Assembly (NCBI RefSeq): GCF_003627075.1
Contig: NZ_CP032630.1
Span: forward strand, 124,001 to 188,000
Length of the DNA: 64,000 bases
Source of the DNA: Protaetiibacter intestinalis
GTDB lineage: Bacteria > Actinomycetota > Actinomycetes > Actinomycetales > Microbacteriaceae
Reading direction: 5' to 3'
Shown here: piece by piece, positions 42,759 to 51,996 of the stretch
How the letters are laid out: every line of letters begins with the position of its first letter
Position numbering within the stretch: position 1 is the first letter of the stretch
Notes under the pieces: model-generated
What the model was told of the DNA's origin: nothing
Seen by the model: only the letters and a program-made list of their open reading frames with translations
Database searches by the model: none
Translations under genes and position numbers: made by a program

Positions 42759-43247
42759 TCAGTGCGTGAGGCGCGGGCTCCAGCAGCGCGTCGCGACGCC
42801 GATGCCGTTCCACACGTTGATCGTCACGATGAGCGCGATGAGCGCCGCGAGCTGCGGCTCGTCGAACCACTCGCGCGCCTCGTCGATCACGGCATCCGGA
42901 ACGTGGGTCTCCGAGAGCCGGGTGATCGACTCGGTGAGCCGGAGGGCGGCGCGCTCCGCCGCGGTGAAGAACGGCGAGTCCTCCCAGATCGCCACGGCGT
43001 GCACGCGCTGCAGCGCCACACCGTTCTCGACGGCGTCGCGGGAGTGCAGGTCTACGCAGTACGCGCAGCCGTTGAGCTGCGAGGCGCGCAGCTTCAGGAG
43101 GTCGCGCAGGCCCGCGTCGATGCCCGCGCGGTCGGCCTCGCCGCCGGCCGCGTCGTGCAGCGCGCTCACGGCGCGCGAGAAGACGGGGGCGAGCGCGTCG
43201 AAGTCGAGGCGCTGCGGGATGGTCACGAGTTCCAGGGTGTCGGTCAT
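42759..43247 (-). CDS. Carboxymuconolactone decarboxylase/AhpD-like protein
   Basis: A 162-aa helical protein of the AhpD-like family with the redox pair CAYC in KLRASQLNGCAYCVDLHSRD and the proton-relay His. The C-terminal part (PQLAALIALIVTINVWNGIG) is standard. It may act as an alkylhydroperoxidase. It is divergent from the MocR regulator across 46 bases, so MocR probably controls it. TAGCGT exactly 6 bases before the ATG supports the start. Confidence 0.88.
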   Translation of the reverse strand: MTDTLELVTIPQRLDFDALAPVFSRAVSALHDAAGGEADRAGIDAGLRDLLKLRASQLNGCAYCVDLHSRDAVENGVALQRVHAVAIWEDSPFFTAAERAALRLTESITRLSETHVPDAVIDEAREWFDEPQLAALIALIVTINVWNGIGVATRCWSPRLTH

Positions 43248-43253
43248 GGCTCG

Positions 43254-43259
43254 ACGCTA
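43254..43259 (-). promoter_or_regulatory. -10 hexamer of AhpD-like gene
   Basis: TAGCGT, 6 bases before the ATG at 43247. Confidence 0.45.
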
Positions 43260-43274
43260 TGCCCGGATTGGCAC

Positions 43275-43287
43275 GGTGCTATGGTGC
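43275..43287. promoter_or_regulatory. Direct repeat, candidate MocR site
   Basis: GGTGC-TAT-GGTGC in the 46-base divergent region. MocR/PdxR regulators characteristically bind direct repeats. Confidence 0.4.
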
Positions 43288-43293
43288 GATTCC

Positions 43294-44703
43294 ATGGCGG
43301 ATGACTGGGCCAATTCTCCGGCGGGCGGGCTCGACCTGCACCTCGAGCTGCCGCGCGGCGGCAAGGCCGACGCGCTCGCCGCGGCGATCCGCGCCGCCAT
43401 CCGCGAGGGGCGCCTCGCCCCGGGGACGCGACTGCCGGCATCCCGCGCCCTCGCCCGCGACCTCGGGGCGGCCCGCAACACGATCGCCGACGTCTACGGT
43501 CTGCTCACGGCCGAGGGCTGGCTGACCGCCCGCACAGGTGCCGGCACCTGGGTCGGGCCGCGGCCCGACGCCGCCACTCCCCCGCGCCGCGTCGACCCGT
43601 GGGTCGTGCCGCGGCTCGACCTGCGCGGCGGCATCCCCGACGCGAGCTCCTTCCCGCGCGGCGAGTGGGCCGCGGCGGTGCGGCGCGCGACCCAGTCCGC
43701 ATCGGCGGCCGAACTCGGCTACCCGCCGCCGTTCGGCCTCCCGGTGCTGCGCGAGACGCTCGCCGACTACCTCGCGCGGGCCCGCGGCGTGCACGTCGAC
43801 GCCGCCCGTGTCGCCGTCGGCCGCGGCTTCGGCGAGCTGCTCGCCCTCGTCGCGCGGGCGCTGCACGCGCAGGGCGCCCGCACGATCGCCGTCGAGGAGT
43901 ACGGCCACCAGACCCACCGCGACATCCTCGCGGCCGCGGGACTGCGTGTCGTGCCGCTGGCCGTCGACGCCGACGGGGCGGAGGTCGACCGGCTTCACGC
44001 GGATGCCGTGCTGCTGACCCCGGCGCACCAGTTCCCCACCGGCGTGCCGCTCTCGGCCGCGCGCCGCGCGAGCCTCGTCGAGTGGGCGCTCGGCACGGGC
44101 GGCACCGTCATCGAAGACGACTACGACGGCGAGTTCCGCTACGACTTCCGCGCGATCGGCGCCCTGCAGGCCCTCGCGCCCGAGCACGTCGTCTACCTCG
44201 GCACGGCGAGCAAGTCGCTCGCCCCCGCGATCGGCGTCGCCTGGGCGGTGGTGCCCGACCGCGTGCTCGAGAGCCTCGACCGCGCCCGACGCCTCACCGG
44301 TCGCGGCGCCGACCCCCTCACCCAGCGCGCCCTGACCGACTTCATCTCCGGCCACCACTACGACCGGCACCTGCGTCGGCAGCGCGCCGCCTACCGCACC
44401 CGCCGCGAGCGACTCGCGGATGCCGTGGCCGGCATCCCGGACGTGCGCCTGAGCGGCCTCGCCGCCGGCCTGCAGTGCACGCTCGAGCTGCCGCCCGGCG
44501 CCGACGAGGAGCGGATCACCGCCCTCGCCGCGCGCGACGGGCTCGTGCTGCAGGGCCTCGCCTCCTACCTGCCCGAGGGCCGCCCCTCGCGCCGCGGCCC
44601 CGCCCTCGTCGTCGGCTACGGCGCCCCGCCCGCGCACCTCGTCGAGGAGGCCTTCGCGACCCTCGTCGCCGCGATCCGTCAGGAGACGGAGGCGCCCCGG
44701 TAG
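43294..44703 (+). CDS. MocR/PdxR-type regulator (GntR HTH fused to aminotransferase fold)
   Basis: A 469-aa fusion. Residues ~10-75 form a winged HTH of the GntR type (AAAIRAAIREGRLAPGTRLP, SRALARDLGAARNTIADVY). The remainder is a fold-type I aminotransferase domain with the PLP Lys in LGTASKSLAPAIGVAWAV and DDYDGEFRYD. Members sense PLP or an amino-acid adduct and control PLP synthesis, taurine/GABA use or stress genes. No pdx genes are nearby; the divergent AhpD-like gene is the likely target. ATG 43294 is used; the longer open frame is antisense to that gene. Confidence 0.9.
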   Translation: MADDWANSPAGGLDLHLELPRGGKADALAAAIRAAIREGRLAPGTRLPASRALARDLGAARNTIADVYGLLTAEGWLTARTGAGTWVGPRPDAATPPRRVDPWVVPRLDLRGGIPDASSFPRGEWAAAVRRATQSASAAELGYPPPFGLPVLRETLADYLARARGVHVDAARVAVGRGFGELLALVARALHAQGARTIAVEEYGHQTHRDILAAAGLRVVPLAVDADGAEVDRLHADAVLLTPAHQFPTGVPLSAARRASLVEWALGTGGTVIEDDYDGEFRYDFRAIGALQALAPEHVVYLGTASKSLAPAIGVAWAVVPDRVLESLDRARRLTGRGADPLTQRALTDFISGHHYDRHLRRQRAAYRTRRERLADAVAGIPDVRLSGLAAGLQCTLELPPGADEERITALAARDGLVLQGLASYLPEGRPSRRGPALVVGYGAPPAHLVEEAFATLVAAIRQETEAPR

Positions 44704-44712
44704 CCGATCCGC

Positions 44713-45888
44713 TCAGCCCACCACAGATCGCAACGCGTCGATGATGCGGGTCGCACGCGCATCCCGGCTCGCCTCCATCACATCCGTGAGGAACGCGAAG
44801 CCGATGCCGTGCGTCGGGTCGGCGAAGCCCACCTGGCCGCCGGCGCCGTCGTGCCCGAAGCCGGTGGGCCCGAGGTAGCGGCGGGCCTCCGAGTCGAGCT
44901 GGAAGCCCATCCCCCACCGCGCCCAGGGCGGCTCGCCCGCGAGCAGCATCGGGCCCTCCGACTGCGGTCGGACCGCCGCCGCGAGCGTCGCGGCGTCGAG
45001 CAGACGCACCCCGTCGGTCTCCACGACGGTCGCCGACCACACCGTCGCCAGCCCGCGGGCCGTCGCGATGCCGCCCGCACCCGGGATCACGGCCGCGCGC
45101 ACCGCGGGGGCGTTGAAGCCCTCGTCGGGGGCGACCAGCTCGAGCGGGAAGGCGCCGCCGAGGGTCAGGGCGCGCTCGCCCCAGTCCACGCGGTCCGGCC
45201 GGGCCGCCTGCCGCTGCTCGTGCGTGAGACGCGCCAGCTCCTCCCCGACCACCATCTGCGCGATGTCGAGGGCGGAGTCGGCCGGCACGCCGAGGTGCAC
45301 CGAGGCGCCGAGCGGCTCGGCGAGCTCGGTCGCGACGAGCTCGGCGGGCCCCGTCCCGCGCACGCGCCGCAGCAGCTCGCCCACGAGCCAGCCGTGGGTG
45401 AGCGCGTGATAGGCGTGCCCGGTGCCCGGCTCCCACAGGGGCGCCTGCGCCGCCAGCAGCGCCGTCATGGCATCCCAGTCGAGCGCCTGCGCGCGGCTGG
45501 CGGGTTCCCGCGGCGCCGACAGCCCCGAGCGGTGGGCGAGCACCTCGCTCACGAGCACGCCGCCCTTGCCCGCCTGCGCGAACTCCGGCCAGTACTCGGC
45601 GACCGGTCGCCCGTAGTCGAGCACCCCGTCGGCCACGGCCCGCGCCGCGAGGATCGACATGAGCCCCTTGGTGCACGAGAAGACGGCGGATGCGGTGTCC
45701 CGCTCCCAGCGACGCCCGGTCCGCGCGTCCGCGTAGCCGCCCCACAGGTCGACGACCACCCACCCGTGCTGCAGCACGCAGAGCGCCGCCCCCGTCTCCG
45801 GCGTCTCGAAGGCCTCCGCGAACGCCTCGGCGACACGCTCGAAGCCCGGCGCGACGAACCCGTCGAGCGCCGGCGACCGATCCGTCAT
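44713..45888 (-). CDS. Serine hydrolase, class C beta-lactamase/esterase family
   Basis: A 391-aa penicillin-binding-protein-like hydrolase. The SxxK motif is SCTKGL (Ser91), the YxN-type motif is YHALTHGWLVGEL, and a late GHDGAGGQVGFAD carries the HxG-like triad. There is no signal peptide, so it is cytosolic like EstB-type esterases. Its ATG overlaps the permease stop (ATGA), so it is the last gene of the sugar ABC operon and may deacylate or otherwise cleave the imported compound. Confidence 0.88.
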   Translation of the reverse strand: MTDRSPALDGFVAPGFERVAEAFAEAFETPETGAALCVLQHGWVVVDLWGGYADARTGRRWERDTASAVFSCTKGLMSILAARAVADGVLDYGRPVAEYWPEFAQAGKGGVLVSEVLAHRSGLSAPREPASRAQALDWDAMTALLAAQAPLWEPGTGHAYHALTHGWLVGELLRRVRGTGPAELVATELAEPLGASVHLGVPADSALDIAQMVVGEELARLTHEQRQAARPDRVDWGERALTLGGAFPLELVAPDEGFNAPAVRAAVIPGAGGIATARGLATVWSATVVETDGVRLLDAATLAAAVRPQSEGPMLLAGEPPWARWGMGFQLDSEARRYLGPTGFGHDGAGGQVGFADPTHGIGFAFLTDVMEASRDARATRIIDALRSVVG

Positions 45889-46709
45889 CCCTTGACCGCC
45901 CCCTGCAGCAGCGCCTTGATGAACTGCCGCTGGAAGATCAGGAACACGACGATCGCGGGCGTGATGATGATGAGCGCCCCCGCGTTGAGCAGCGGGATGC
46001 TCGAGTAGTACTGCCCCTGGAAGAAGGTCAGCGCGCCCGCGACGGTGCGGTCGAGCGGGTTCGCGACGAGCACGACGGGCAGCAGGAACTGGTTCCAGGT
46101 CCACAGGAACAGCAGGATCGCGAGCGCCGACAGCGCCGGGGTCGCGAGCGGCAGCTGGATCCGCCGGAACTCCTGCCAGATGCTCGCCCCGTCGACCCGC
46201 GCCGCCTCGGAGAGCTCGACCGGCACGTTCACGAAGTGGGCGCGCATCCAGAACACGCTGAACGGCATGAACAAGCCGATGAGCGGGAAGACGATCGCCC
46301 ACTGGGTGTTGAGGGTGCCCATCGCCTGCGCCTGGTAGTAGAGCGGGATGATGAGCGCCTCGAAGGGGATCGTGAGCCCGAGCACCAGGAACACGAGCAC
46401 GGCACGCCCGCCCCGCACCCGCAGGCCGCCGAGGGCGTAGCCCGCGAGGGTCGCGAAGAGCAGGCTCGCGGGCACGACGCCGAGCACGATGAGCGCGCTC
46501 GAGCCCATGAGCTGCCAGACGTGCCCCACCTGGAAGGCCGTGACGAAGTTGATCCACTGCGGATCGCTCGGCCAGCTGAGCCCGGTCGGGTTCCGGTCGG
46601 CGGGCTGCAGCGCCGCGGAGAGCATGCTGAGCAGCGGCAGCACGGTGAGCACGAGCGCCACCACGAGCAGGGTGCGGCCGAGCAGGAGTTCGGTGCGGCT
46701 GGTTCTCAT
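45885..46709 (-). CDS. Sugar ABC transporter permease, MalG type
   Basis: A 274-aa, six-helix permease with EAA loop VELSEAARVDGASIWQEF. A basic N-terminus (MRTSRTELLLGRT) precedes TM1. Its ATG overlaps the stop of the MalF-type partner (ATGA), and its stop overlaps the serine hydrolase ATG. It forms the channel with the next permease; no ATPase is encoded here. Confidence 0.9.
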   Translation of the reverse strand: MRTSRTELLLGRTLLVVALVLTVLPLLSMLSAALQPADRNPTGLSWPSDPQWINFVTAFQVGHVWQLMGSSALIVLGVVPASLLFATLAGYALGGLRVRGGRAVLVFLVLGLTIPFEALIIPLYYQAQAMGTLNTQWAIVFPLIGLFMPFSVFWMRAHFVNVPVELSEAARVDGASIWQEFRRIQLPLATPALSALAILLFLWTWNQFLLPVVLVANPLDRTVAGALTFFQGQYYSSIPLLNAGALIIITPAIVVFLIFQRQFIKALLQGAVKG

Positions 46710-47617
46710 CGGTCGGCCGCCCTCGACAGTCGCTGGATGGGCAGCACCACGGCGAGCACGAGCAGCATGAGCACGATGCCGAAGGCGGATGCCTGGCCGA
46801 CGTCGCTCTGCGTGAAGCCGATGCGGTAGATCAGCAGGCCCGGCACCATCGTCGCGCGCCCGGGCCCGCCCTGCGTGGAGGTGTAGATGATGTCGAAGCT
46901 GGACAGCGCGGCGATGACCGTGATGGTGACGAGCACGGCGATCTCCTGGCGGAGTCCGGGAAGGGTGATGGTGAAGAACTCGCGCCACCATCCGGCGCCG
47001 TCGAGGCGGATCGCCTCGTAGAGGGAGGTGTCGATCTTGCCGATGCCGGTGAGCAGCAGCACCGTGCAGAGGCCCGTGAGCACCCAGGATCCGATGAGCC
47101 CCACGGCGGCCAGCGCGGTGCCGTAGTCGGCGAGCCAGGGGCGGGCGAGGAAGCCCAGGCCGATCCAGCCGAGCACCTGGTTGACGGTGCCGGTCTGCGC
47201 GTACATCCACGCCCAGGCGATGCCGGCGGCGGCGAGCGGGATGATCTGCGGCAGGAACAGCACGGTCTGCGAGAGGCTCGAGAACCAGCCGGATCGCAGC
47301 GAGCGGATGAGGGTGGCGAGCGCGAGCCCGACGCCGACCGGGATGATCGTGAAGAAGGCGATGAGCACGAAGGCGTTGAGGATCGAGCCGAGCAGCGCCT
47401 GGTCGGCGAACACCTTGAGGTAGTTGTCGAAGCCGACCCAGGTGGCGGCGCCGACGCCGTTCCAGTCGTAGAACGAGTACTGCACACCGAGGATGAGCGG
47501 CCACACGACGAACGCGATGTACGCCGCGAGCGCCGGGACCAGCAGCAGCCAGCCGATGAGGGTGACCCGTCGGGCCACCGCGCGTGCGGTGGCCCGACGG
47601 GCGACGGGGTGGGACAT
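46706..47617 (-). CDS. Sugar ABC transporter permease, MalF type
   Basis: A 303-aa permease with TM1 LIGWLLLVPALAAYIAFVVW and EAA loop TSLYEAIRLDGAGWWREF. Its ATG shares one base with the TGA of the binding-protein gene (TGATG), so translation follows directly. The N-terminal ARRATARAVARR is cytosolic. The substrate is decided by the binding protein and is unknown. Confidence 0.9.
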   Translation of the reverse strand: MSHPVARRATARAVARRVTLIGWLLLVPALAAYIAFVVWPLILGVQYSFYDWNGVGAATWVGFDNYLKVFADQALLGSILNAFVLIAFFTIIPVGVGLALATLIRSLRSGWFSSLSQTVLFLPQIIPLAAAGIAWAWMYAQTGTVNQVLGWIGLGFLARPWLADYGTALAAVGLIGSWVLTGLCTVLLLTGIGKIDTSLYEAIRLDGAGWWREFFTITLPGLRQEIAVLVTITVIAALSSFDIIYTSTQGGPGRATMVPGLLIYRIGFTQSDVGQASAFGIVLMLLVLAVVLPIQRLSRAADR

Positions 47618-48975
47618 CAGCCGCCGATCTCGCTCTCGTAGAACTTCTGCACGCGGTCGACGAACTCCTTGCCGGTGATCTGGCTCGTCACGAGCAGCTG
47701 CGACTCGGGGATGATCGAGCCGGAGTAGATGCCCGCGGTCGTGTTCGCCATGAAGTCGACCTGCCCGTTCTCGGCACCGATCGTCGCGCTCATCGCGAGC
47801 GCCTGCTCGATGAGCGAGCCCGGGGCGACCGTCGGCTGGGGAAGCGACGGGTCGCCGCCCGGCGCCGCGCCCGTGACGTCGACGACGATCTGGCGCGCCT
47901 TCTCGTCGGTGTGGATCCAGTTCAGGAAGTACACGATCTCGTTGAGGTGCGCCGACTTCGCGGCGACCGAGAACGAGTTCGCCGCACCCATCGCGACGTG
48001 TCCGGCACCCTCCGTGGCGGGCGGCGCGAGGAAGAAGGTCACGTCGTCGCCGAGCGCGTCCTGGTAGCTCTGGGCGGCCCAGTTGCCGTTGAAGGTGAAG
48101 AGCCCCTCACCCTCCGCGAAGCGGCTCACGAAGGTGGCGTAGTCGATGGCGTTGATGTCCGACGGGAAGTAGCCGGCATCCGCCCACTTCCGTACGAGCT
48201 CGGCGCCCTCGGTGGTGCCGTCCTGGTCGTACCGCGCGCCCGGCTCGTTGAACATCCACTTCATGAACTCGCCCTTGTCGACGTACTGGTTCATGGCGGC
48301 CTGCACGACGAAGTTGACGACGCCGTCCTTGTCGCCCGCCATGATCGGGAGCACGCCGGCCGCCTTCGCGGTCGCGAGGTCCTCCTCGAGTTCGGCGAGG
48401 GTCGTCGGCGGTTCGTCGATGCCGAGCTGGTCGGCGAGCTTCGTGTTCATGAAGATGCCGGTGACCGAGTAGCCGAGCCCGAGCTGGTACAGCGAGCCGG
48501 ATCCGCGGATGCCGTCCTCGCTCATGCGCAGCGGCGCGAGCTGCGAGGCGGGCCAGGCGTCCCACCCGTAGGCGTCGAAGTACGGGTCGAGGTTCGCGAG
48601 CAGGCCGTCCTTGACGGTGTCGCCGATCGTGGGCAGGCGGATGAGGTCGGGCGGCGTCGAGCTGGCGAGCAGCTTCGGCGCGTTGGCGGTGAGGTTCTGG
48701 AACGTGTCGCGGGTGACCTCGAAGGTGATGTTCGGGTGCTGCTTGGTGAACTCCGCCGTCAGCTCGTCGGTGAGCGGGAAGCCCGTCTCATCGGCGATGA
48801 CGAGCTTCACGTCCTCCGTGGTGAGCTCGGTGCTGACCGGGGTGGAGCTCGTGTCGGTCGGTGCGCTCCCGCCGGGTGCGCACCCGGCCAGCGCGACCGC
48901 CGCGGTCGCGACCAATGCCGCGGCCGTGAAGCTCGCGCCGCGCGTACCGCGCGGACGTCGCTTCGTGATTGCCAT
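47617..48975 (-). CDS. Extracellular sugar-binding lipoprotein (ABC transporter)
   Basis: A 452-aa family-1 solute-binding protein. The signal peptide (basic RRPRGTRG, then ALVATAAVALAGC) ends in a lipobox whose Cys is near residue 32, so it is membrane-tethered. The mature part starts with a Thr/Ser-rich linker and has FTKQHPNITFEVTRDTFQN and TFNGNWAAQSY motifs. AAGGAG lies 5 bases before the ATG at 48975. It heads the operon SBP-MalF-MalG-serine hydrolase, divergent from a LacI gene. Confidence 0.9.
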   Translation of the reverse strand: MAITKRRPRGTRGASFTAAALVATAAVALAGCAPGGSAPTDTSSTPVSTELTTEDVKLVIADETGFPLTDELTAEFTKQHPNITFEVTRDTFQNLTANAPKLLASSTPPDLIRLPTIGDTVKDGLLANLDPYFDAYGWDAWPASQLAPLRMSEDGIRGSGSLYQLGLGYSVTGIFMNTKLADQLGIDEPPTTLAELEEDLATAKAAGVLPIMAGDKDGVVNFVVQAAMNQYVDKGEFMKWMFNEPGARYDQDGTTEGAELVRKWADAGYFPSDINAIDYATFVSRFAEGEGLFTFNGNWAAQSYQDALGDDVTFFLAPPATEGAGHVAMGAANSFSVAAKSAHLNEIVYFLNWIHTDEKARQIVVDVTGAAPGGDPSLPQPTVAPGSLIEQALAMSATIGAENGQVDFMANTTAGIYSGSIIPESQLLVTSQITGKEFVDRVQKFYESEIGG

Positions 48976-49051
48976 GTCGACTCCTTCGTCGTGGGGGTGA
49001 CGCGCTGAACCGAACTCCATTCGATCATGGGATCGCGTGGCCTCTGGGTGG

Positions 49052-49069
49052 TGCTAAATGGGTTCAGCA
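49052..49069. promoter_or_regulatory. LacI-type operator candidate in divergent region
   Basis: TGCTAAATGGGTTCAGCA, an imperfect 18-bp palindrome (TGCTnAA...TTnAGCA). A second GCTGAACC half-site occurs about 55 bases toward the binding-protein gene. It is likely the target of the neighbouring LacI regulator. Confidence 0.45.
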
Positions 49070-49163
49070 GGGATAAACTCGCATCCGGACGCCGAGGTGT
49101 CAAGTCCGGATCGGCGGGTCGCGTCCGCCGCCCCGCTACCATCGGCACGCGAAAGGAGACGCG

Positions 49164-50198
49164 ATGGCGCGCAAGCGAGTGACCCTCGCCGATGTGGCGG
49201 CCCGCTCGGGGCTGTCGCTCGCCGCGGCGTCGATGATCCTCAACGGGCGCCCCGACACGCGCCTCTCCCAGGACGCGCACGACCGCGTGCACGCCGCCGC
49301 GCGGGAGCTCGGCTACCGGCCGAACGTCGCCGCGCGAGGGCTCCGCACCGCCAAGACCCACACCATCGGCTTCGTCTCCGACACCGTCGCGACCACCCGT
49401 TTCGCGAGCGGCCTCATCCGCGGCGCCCTCTCCGCCGCCGAGAAGGCGGGACACGTCGTGTTCGTCGCGGAGACCGGCGGCGAGCCGGCGCGCGAACAGG
49501 AGGCGATCGAGGCGTTGCTCGACCGGCAGGTCGACGGCTTCATCTTCGCCACGATGCGGGCACGCGAGCTGTTCCTCCCCGAGCTGCCCGACGGCACCGA
49601 GGCGGTCATGCTCAACGCCACCAACCCGCGCCACCAGCGCTCCGTGCTGCCCGACGAGAGCGCGGGCGGGCGGGCGGCCGTCGAACTGCTCGTGGCCGCC
49701 GGCCATCGGCACGGCATCCACCTCGTCGGCCAGAGCGACGAGGTCGAGCGCGACGTGTTCCGCTCCGCGACCGTCGCGCGACGCGTCGCCGGCATCCGCG
49801 ACGCGATGGCCGAGCACGGACTCGCCTTCGAGAGCGAGCAGTCGATCTGGGAGTGGGAGCCCGACAACGGCTACCAGGCGGTCGCCGCCCTGCTCGACGG
49901 CGGGGCGAGGCCGCGCGCCCTCCTGTGCATGAACGACCGGATCGCGTTCGGCGCGTACCAGGCCCTCGGAGAGCGCGGGTTCCGCGTCCCCGACGACGTG
50001 TCGATCGCGTCCTTCGACAACGACGAGCTCGCGGCGTACCTGCGCCCCGGCCTCACCACGATCGCCCTGCCGCACGAGGAGATGGGCCGCACGGCGGTCG
50101 AACTGCTGCTGGCGAGCGGCGAGGCCGAGGGCGAACTGCTCGTGCCGATGCCGGTCATCTCGCGCGCCTCGATCTCCGCACCGGCGGATGCGTCCTAG
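49164..50198 (+). CDS. LacI-family regulator of the second sugar operon
   Basis: A 344-aa repressor: HTH TLADVAARSGLSLAAASMIL, hinge ARGLRTAKTH, and effector domain with LLDRQVDGFIFATMRA and FDNDELAAYLRPGLTTIALP. GAAAGGAG precedes the ATG at 49164. It is divergent from the ABC operon and directly followed by a PfkB kinase, so transporter, hydrolase and kinase likely form one sugar-use regulon under it. Confidence 0.9.
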   Translation: MARKRVTLADVAARSGLSLAAASMILNGRPDTRLSQDAHDRVHAAARELGYRPNVAARGLRTAKTHTIGFVSDTVATTRFASGLIRGALSAAEKAGHVVFVAETGGEPAREQEAIEALLDRQVDGFIFATMRARELFLPELPDGTEAVMLNATNPRHQRSVLPDESAGGRAAVELLVAAGHRHGIHLVGQSDEVERDVFRSATVARRVAGIRDAMAEHGLAFESEQSIWEWEPDNGYQAVAALLDGGARPRALLCMNDRIAFGAYQALGERGFRVPDDVSIASFDNDELAAYLRPGLTTIALPHEEMGRTAVELLLASGEAEGELLVPMPVISRASISAPADAS

Positions 50199-50201
50199 TC
50201 T
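50196..50201 (+). promoter_or_regulatory. -10 hexamer of PfkB kinase gene
   Basis: TAGTCT, exactly 6 bases before the ATG at 50208 and overlapping the LacI stop codon. Confidence 0.45.
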
Positions 50202-50207
50202 CGCCTC

Positions 50208-51083
50208 ATGCCCCAGCACGTGGTCGTCATCGGCGACGCCCTGATCGACGAGCTCGTCGACGAGACGGGCACGACCCACATCGTCGGCGGTTCCGCCCTC
50301 AACGTCGCCGTCGGGCTCAGCATCCTCGGGGTGGGGGCGAGCCTCGTCGCGATGATCGGCGACGACGTCGACGGGGCGCTCATCCGGGCCCACCTCGCCG
50401 ACCACGGCGTCGAGCTGCTGCCCACGATCACGCCGGCCGGCACGGGGGTGGCGCGCTCCGAGCGCGTCGACGGCGAGCCGCACTACAGCTTCAGCGACTC
50501 GATGGTCGCCCGCAGCCTCGACTTCGACGAGGCGCAGCGCGCCGCGATCGCGGATGCCGGGGTCGTCGCGGTGAGCGGCTTCCCCTTCGACGTGGCCGGG
50601 CAGCTGGCGCTGCTCACCGAGGCGATCGCGGCCACCGCCCCCGGCACGACGGTCGCCGTCGACCCCAACCCGCGCACCGGCCTGCTGCACGACGCCGACG
50701 CCTTCCGCGACGGCCTCGAGGCCTTCGGCGGCACCGCCCAGCTGCTCAAGCTCGGCGACGACGACGCCCGCCTGCTCTACGACGAGCCGGTCGCCCAGGT
50801 CGCGCCGCGACTGCTGCGCCACTACCCCTATGTGCTCGCCACCGAGGGCCGCGACGGCGCGAGCGTGCGCATCGGGGACGGCCGCTGGCGGCATCCGACG
50901 CTCGTCACCCCGGATGCCGTGGTCGACACGATGGGGGCGGGCGACTCGGTCTTCGCCTCGGTGCTCGCCGACGTCGCGCGCACGGGCATCGGCGAGATCG
51001 AGTGGTACGACGCGCTCGGCCGCGCGATGGGCATCGCGGCCGCGACGATCGCCGAGCCGGGCGCGCTGCTGCGGGTGCCGTGA
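50208..51083 (+). CDS. PfkB-family carbohydrate kinase
   Basis: A 291-aa ribokinase-like enzyme. It has VVIGDALIDELVDE at the start, GGSALNVAVGLSILG (sugar-binding loop), and the ATP/anion-hole signature VVDTMGAGDSVFASVL with the catalytic Asp (GAGD). It should phosphorylate a monosaccharide such as fructose with ATP. It follows LacI by 9 bases, so it is presumably the kinase for the sugar imported by the adjacent operon. Confidence 0.9.
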   Translation: MPQHVVVIGDALIDELVDETGTTHIVGGSALNVAVGLSILGVGASLVAMIGDDVDGALIRAHLADHGVELLPTITPAGTGVARSERVDGEPHYSFSDSMVARSLDFDEAQRAAIADAGVVAVSGFPFDVAGQLALLTEAIAATAPGTTVAVDPNPRTGLLHDADAFRDGLEAFGGTAQLLKLGDDDARLLYDEPVAQVAPRLLRHYPYVLATEGRDGASVRIGDGRWRHPTLVTPDAVVDTMGAGDSVFASVLADVARTGIGEIEWYDALGRAMGIAAATIAEPGALLRVP

Positions 51084-51097
51084 CGCCCGAGCCGCGC

Positions 51098-51103
51098 TAG
51101 CGT
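51098..51103 (+). promoter_or_regulatory. -10 hexamer of 281-aa membrane-anchored protein
   Basis: TAGCGT, 6 bases before the GTG at 51110, which selects that codon over the GTG at 51107. Confidence 0.4.
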
Positions 51104-51109
51104 GAAGTG

Positions 51110-51955
51110 GTGCCGACCGCATCCGAGTTCCTGACCGCGGGCGACCTGCCCGGCTTCGCCGCCGCCCACGGGTGGCGCTACGACGAGACCGCCGCGCCGC
51201 CCGCCTCCGTGGGCCTGTGGGAGCAGGTCGCGGCGGGCACCGTGCGCGACCGCATCGCGGGCGAGGGCTGGGAGGCCGGGCTCATCACGGGCGGCAGCCG
51301 CTCGGCGTCGAACGTCGAGCAGCGCGGCGGCTGGACGGTCACGACGACGGTCAACGTCTCGACGCCCGAACGCAGCCTGCGGGTCGGCTACCTCGCGATC
51401 ACCCTGCCGCGCCGGGTGCCCAACATGGTGCTCGACGCCCGCAGCAACGACCGCGGCCCGTTCTCGAGCCTCATCCGCCGCCCCGCGGCCGGCCAGCACC
51501 TCTCCCTCGAGGGCGACTTCGACACCCGCTTCCGCCTCTACGTGCCCACCGGCTACGAGCGCGACGCGCTCTACGTGTTCACGCCCGACCTCATGGCGCT
51601 GCTCATCGACGAGACGGGCGACCTCGACGTGGAGCTCCGCGACGACCGCCTCATCGTCTACAAGCCGGGCGGTTTCGACCTCACCGATCCGACCGTCTGG
51701 GAGCGGTTCGAACGCATCCGCGCCACGGTGGGCGCCAAGACCTGGAACCGCACCGACCTCTACGCCGACGAGCGTGCCGCGCCCGAGCTGCAATACGACG
51801 CGGCGGGCACCGTCGACGCGGGCGGTGCGCGCCTGCGCGGGCGGATGCCGCGGGCCCTGTGGCTGGGGGTCGGCATCGGCGTGGTGGTGCTCGCCGGCGC
51901 CGTGACGATCGTCGTGGTGGTGCTCACGAACGTGCTCTCGGCGTTCTCCCGCTGA
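51110..51955 (+). CDS. Hypothetical protein with C-terminal membrane anchor
   Basis: A 281-aa protein of unknown function. The N-terminal ~250 residues are soluble and probably beta-rich (WTVTTTVNVSTPERSLRVGY, FDTRFRLYVPTGYERDALYV, LMALLIDETGDLDVELRDDR). A single helix (ALWLGVGIGVVVLAGAVTIV) ends the chain, giving a tail-anchored topology with the body inside. It is adjacent to PfkB but is probably a separate unit. Confidence 0.75.
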   Translation: MPTASEFLTAGDLPGFAAAHGWRYDETAAPPASVGLWEQVAAGTVRDRIAGEGWEAGLITGGSRSASNVEQRGGWTVTTTVNVSTPERSLRVGYLAITLPRRVPNMVLDARSNDRGPFSSLIRRPAAGQHLSLEGDFDTRFRLYVPTGYERDALYVFTPDLMALLIDETGDLDVELRDDRLIVYKPGGFDLTDPTVWERFERIRATVGAKTWNRTDLYADERAAPELQYDAAGTVDAGGARLRGRMPRALWLGVGIGVVVLAGAVTIVVVVLTNVLSAFSR

Positions 51956-51996
51956 CGCGGGGAATGATCCATGCATCCGCATACGTTGGGACGGAC

